Positions 5,227 to 8,642 of a stretch of 8,642 bases of DNA are shown one piece after another (position 1 is the stretch's first letter; the number at the start of each line of letters is the position of its first letter). The position numbers were made by a program, and so were the translations under genes. This DNA is from an uncultured Clostridia bacterium (GTDB taxonomy: Bacteria; Bacillota; Clostridia; Christensenellales; UBA1242): positions 1 to 8,642 of the forward strand of contig CANDFN010000042.1 in the NCBI GenBank assembly GCA_947384015.1, in the 5' to 3' direction. The notes under the pieces were generated by a model. It saw only the letters and a program-made list of their open reading frames with translations, searched no databases and was not told the origin of the DNA.

Positions 5227-5254
5227 AAAAAAGAGTAATTATACTTACTCTTTT
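5227..5254 (-). terminator. Intrinsic terminator of dnaE, including its stop codon
   Basis: GAGTAA (5250-5245 on the - strand) pairs with TTACTC (5238-5233) around a 6-nt loop, extended by A-T pairs and followed by a T-run (5232-5227). The upstream arm contains the dnaE stop codon TAA (5247-5245). Confidence 0.88.
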
Positions 5255-8200
5255 ATAAAAATACAAGATTTATCTAAAATTGTTTCTAACTCAAAAATTA
5301 GGCTTTCTCTAATGGTTACAAGTTGATTTGTTTTGTAAGCATGGTTTGTTCCGGTATCTTTAATATAAACCTCATCAATGCCATTATATGAAAATAATAT
5401 CTTGTTTATAGCGTCGTTTAAAACTTTGTCTGCAATATTATATTTTAACCAAAGTTTTTTAGGTTTTTCAACTTCAATTTCTTCTAGTTCTTGCTGTTGT
5501 TCACTAGCTTCATTTGTTTCTGCAGTTAATAATTCTAAACTGTCTGCAACAATACTAGGGCGGTCGCCGTCACGTAAATTAAATTTACCGCGTATGGCAA
5601 CAACTGCATCAACTTTTAATAACTCTCTACACTTATCAAAAGTTTTAGGGAAGATAACTACATCAAAACTGCCAGTTAAATCTTCTATAGTTAAGAATGC
5701 CATTCTGCTACCAGACTTTGTTAAAGTAATACGCAGGTTACTTATTATACCGCCACAAGTAACGCTATCGCCATTTTTTAATCCGCCATATAATTCTTCA
5801 ACTTCAGCACTTTCCCCATCGTTTTCGGTAATTAAATTATTGTAATCGCTATTAGAGACACCGTCATCTTCTAAATTCTCATCATCACCAGCTTCGCTAG
5901 GAAGTAGGCTAGAGTTAAAGGTAAATGTTTTAATAGTGTCCATAAAACTATCTAGAGGGTGCCCAGACAAATACATACCTGCAATTTCTTTTTCGTATTG
6001 AAGTTTAACGCTGTTTACAAATTCGTTAAGTTGAGGTATTTCATTCTTTTCAATTAGGGCAGTATCTTCAATTAAATCTCCAAATAAATTCATTTGTCCG
6101 TTCATAAGTTTGCGTTTTCTTTCTTGTGCACGGTCAATCATAATAGAATAAATGCCCATTAATTGACTTCTGGTTAAGCCAAAGCAGTCAAATGCACCTG
6201 CTTTAATTAAAGATTCTACACAACGCTTATTTAATGCTTGACTACCTGCGCGCCAAATAAAATCGCTAAAGTCTTTGTAAGGTCCGTTTTCGTTACGTTC
6301 GGCAACAATTTCGTCCATAACACCCACGCCAACATTTTTAAGCGCTGCTAAGCCAAAGCGGACAGTGTTTCCGTCTGTTGTAAAGTAGGTGTTGCTTAAA
6401 TTAATGTCTGGTGGTAAAACTTCAATGTTTTCTTGTTTTGCGTAATAGCTTAAGTAGTATTTTAATTTATCACTTACAGTGATAAAGTTGTTTAAGATAG
6501 CTGTTAAAAATTCTTTAGGGTAGTAATATTTTAAATAAGAGGTTTGATAAATTAAGTCGGCATATGCTGCCGCATGAGATTTGTTAAATGCATAAGAAGC
6601 AAAGCCTTCCATTATGTTCCAAATTTTTGTTGCAACCTCTTCGCTTACGCCGTTGTTTAAAGCACCTTTAATTGCAGGGTTAAATTTGCCATGGTCGTCA
6701 GTAAAGGCTTCGCGTCCGTGCAAGAAGGCTTCTTTAAACGCCAACATTTCATCTAGGTGTTTTTTACCCATGGCGCGACGAATATTGTCTGCTTGACCCA
6801 AACTAAAGCCGGCCATAGATTGGCAAATTTTCATAACTTGCTCTTGATAAACTATGACGCCATAAGTAACATTTAGAATAGGTTCTAAAATAGGGTGGTC
6901 GTAAGTTGTATCTTCTGGGTGATGCTTGTTGTGAACATATTTAGGTATTTCACCCATAGGGCCTGGACGATACAATGCAACCGCCGCAACAATATCTTCT
7001 ATACAAGTTGGTTGAAGATCTTTTAAGAATTTTTGGAAGCCGCCAGATTCTAGCTGGAATATACCTGCGGTGTTACCAGATGAAATCAGTTTATAGGCGT
7101 TAGGGTCATCATATTTACAAGCAACAAAACTTATATCTGCACCATGATTAACTTTTGCCATGGCAATAGCATCTTTAATTTGCGTTAAGTTTCGCAATCC
7201 CAAGAAGTCCATTTTTAAGTGCCCCAATTTTTCCATGTCGGCACCTTCAATTTGTGTGGTAATATCTTCGCCATTTCTGTTAAGTGGCACGAATTTTTCT
7301 AGTGCATCCGCACCAATAATAACGCCACATGGGTGGGTAGAAGTTTGTCTTTGGAAGTTCTCTACTTTAATTGCGACATCTACCATTTTTTTAACTTGCT
7401 CGTCATTATTATACATTTCAACAAGTTCTGGTATGGCATAAGTTGTGCCAAAGTCCTTATCGCCCGGCTTTGGCTCTGCAAAGCCAAAAACTTTAGGAAG
7501 CACAGGGCTTTTATAACCTGGTATATTTTTGGTAATTCTATCACAAACAGAATAAGGCACACGCATAACGCGTCCAACATCTTTAATGGCATTTTTAGCT
7601 TTCATTGTGCCAAATGTAATAATGTGAGCAACATGGTCATCGCCATATTTTTTGCGCACATAGTCAATAACCTCATCCCGTCTGGTATCTTGGAAGTCTA
7701 CGTCAAAGTCAGGTGCAGACACACGCTCTGGGTTAAGGAAACGTTCAAAGAATAGTTCAAATTTAAGTGGGTCAATATCTGTAATGCCCATAGCATAAGC
7801 AACCAAAGAACCCGCACCAGAGCCACGCCCTGGGCCAACAGAGATGTCCATTTCACGTGCAGCGTTAATATAGTCCCAAACAATAAGGAAGTATTCTATA
7901 AAGCCAGAGCCTTCAATAATAGACATTTCGTGAGCAAGACGTTCTTTTATTTCGTCAGTATAATCGCCATACTTCTTTTTAATGCCTCTGTCTATAATAT
8001 TAAGCATGTATTCTTTAGGCGTTGCACCAACCTCATCATTGTAACCGCCTTCTGGCACATAACTAGGGAAGTGGTAGTGGTTATTACCATAGTCAAAGGT
8101 TACATTGCATTTATCTGCAATCTCTAAAGTTGTTGCAAGTGCATCCTCATCGTTTGGTAAACCTTCTAACATTTGGTCGTAGGTTTTGAAATATAATTCG

Positions 8201-8642
8201 TCGGTAGGGAATTTTAATCGGTCTGGATCATCAACAAATTTTTGCATAGAAACACACATCAAAATGTCTTGCATTTCAGAGTCTTCTTTAAATAAATAAT
8301 GCACATCGTTTGTTGCAACGGTTTTTATTCCAAATTGCTTTGCATATTTGCGTAAATGTTCGTTTACAATTTCTTGTTCTGGTAAACCGTTGTGTTGAAG
8401 TTCTAAATAAAAATCTTCGCCAAAAAGATTTTTAAACCATTGTATTAATTCTTCGGCTTTTTGATATTGTTCTTGAATTATAAGTTTTGGTATATCGCCA
8501 GCTAAACAAGCAGAAAGGCAAATTAAACCTTCGTGATATTTTTCTAATGTTTTATAGTCTATACGCGGTTTATAGTAAAAACCTTCTTTAAATGCAATAG
8601 AGTGGAGTTTGCAAATGTTTTTATATCCTTCTTCATTTTTTA
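5245..8642 (-). CDS. dnaE: DNA polymerase III alpha subunit, partial (5' end beyond the window)
   Basis: The frame is open from the right edge: 1131 codons before TAA at 5247-5245. It starts inside the PHP domain (KNEEGYKN, then LICLSACLAG and ATNDVHYL near 8304), so about 90 N-terminal residues are missing by comparison with the family. The GTG at 8304 is an internal valine. Polymerase core: GPGRGSGAGS (7833 on), PDFDVDF with the catalytic aspartates at 7704-7702 and 7698-7696, and KMDFLGLR with the third at 7209-7207. YRPGPMGEIP (about 6972-6943) lies in the fingers region. QMNLF (6096-6082) fits the sliding-clamp binding motif, SGHPLD is at 5967-5950, an OB-fold spans about 5766-5530, and a C-terminal domain completes it. 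There is no exonuclease insertion, so it is DnaE and not PolC. An acidic stretch precedes the OB-fold. It is the replicative or error-prone polymerase that extends primers at the fork. Confidence 0.96.
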   Translation of the reverse strand, partial: KNEEGYKNICKLHSIAFKEGFYYKPRIDYKTLEKYHEGLICLSACLAGDIPKLIIQEQYQKAEELIQWFKNLFGEDFYLELQHNGLPEQEIVNEHLRKYAKQFGIKTVATNDVHYLFKEDSEMQDILMCVSMQKFVDDPDRLKFPTDELYFKTYDQMLEGLPNDEDALATTLEIADKCNVTFDYGNNHYHFPSYVPEGGYNDEVGATPKEYMLNIIDRGIKKKYGDYTDEIKERLAHEMSIIEGSGFIEYFLIVWDYINAAREMDISVGPGRGSGAGSLVAYAMGITDIDPLKFELFFERFLNPERVSAPDFDVDFQDTRRDEVIDYVRKKYGDDHVAHIITFGTMKAKNAIKDVGRVMRVPYSVCDRITKNIPGYKSPVLPKVFGFAEPKPGDKDFGTTYAIPELVEMYNNDEQVKKMVDVAIKVENFQRQTSTHPCGVIIGADALEKFVPLNRNGEDITTQIEGADMEKLGHLKMDFLGLRNLTQIKDAIAMAKVNHGADISFVACKYDDPNAYKLISSGNTAGIFQLESGGFQKFLKDLQPTCIEDIVAAVALYRPGPMGEIPKYVHNKHHPEDTTYDHPILEPILNVTYGVIVYQEQVMKICQSMAGFSLGQADNIRRAMGKKHLDEMLAFKEAFLHGREAFTDDHGKFNPAIKGALNNGVSEEVATKIWNIMEGFASYAFNKSHAAAYADLIYQTSYLKYYYPKEFLTAILNNFITVSDKLKYYLSYYAKQENIEVLPPDINLSNTYFTTDGNTVRFGLAALKNVGVGVMDEIVAERNENGPYKDFSDFIWRAGSQALNKRCVESLIKAGAFDCFGLTRSQLMGIYSIMIDRAQERKRKLMNGQMNLFGDLIEDTALIEKNEIPQLNEFVNSVKLQYEKEIAGMYLSGHPLDSFMDTIKTFTFNSSLLPSEAGDDENLEDDGVSNSDYNNLITENDGESAEVEELYGGLKNGDSVTCGGIISNLRITLTKSGSRMAFLTIEDLTGSFDVVIFPKTFDKCRELLKVDAVVAIRGKFNLRDGDRPSIVADSLELLTAETNEASEQQQELEEIEVEKPKKLWLKYNIADKVLNDAINKILFSYNGIDEVYIKDTGTNHAYKTNQLVTIRESLIFELETILDKSCIFIKE

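Noticed and set aside
5378..5845. Open frame of 155 codons on the + strand
   Set aside because: Antisense shadow of the OB-fold region of dnaE; serine-rich low-complexity protein typical of reversed coding sequence.
7333..7755. Open frame of 140 codons on the + strand, and smaller frames at 5057-5326, 6614-6796, 7160-7441 and 7930-8127
   Set aside because: All lie opposite dnaE or the DUF378 gene, with no start signals and no recognisable domains.
7380..7883. Two short - strand frames (70 and 61 codons) inside dnaE
   Set aside because: Out-of-frame shadows of conserved polymerase core sequence.

Overview
The window is AT-rich bacterial DNA with standard codon use: tryptophan is TGG, and TAA and TAG act as stops. 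The lspA-rluD pair matches the arrangement known from Bacillus. Together with a Veg-family protein, GreA, a Gram-positive style DnaE and strong Shine-Dalgarno sites (GGAGG), this points to a Firmicute, probably a gut-type or uncultured Clostridia-like lineage. The species cannot be named from the sequence. No mobile element, CRISPR array, tRNA or rRNA was seen.

Left part (1-1475, + strand): the 3' end of lspA (lipoprotein signal peptidase) overlaps rluD (23S rRNA pseudouridine synthase) by 17 bp. After an AT-only gap comes a Veg-family gene with its own consensus promoter, a leader hairpin and a terminator shared with greA. Middle part (1476-2618): greA and a small conserved hypothetical gene lie on the - strand, each with a well-formed promoter. 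The hypothetical gene's promoter is back to back with a strong + strand promoter.

That + strand promoter drives a DUF362/4Fe-4S protein (2619-3803) and is placed so that the transcript should begin at or next to the ATG, implying leaderless translation. A Fic-domain gene follows (3916-4878). Its 5' end is unclear: the frame stays open 30 codons upstream of the only canonical start (a GTG without a Shine-Dalgarno site), and an in-frame ATG further up is cut off by one TAA.

Right part (4888-8642, - strand): a two-helix DUF378 membrane protein, then most of dnaE (DNA polymerase III alpha), whose N-terminus lies beyond the right edge.

Most genes are single-gene units with their own promoter and terminator. 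Four stop codons lie inside or against terminator hairpins. I see no clear new multi-gene system. The features most worth following up are the leaderless DUF362 gene, the 5' end of fic, and the small hypothetical gene divergent from the DUF362 gene.
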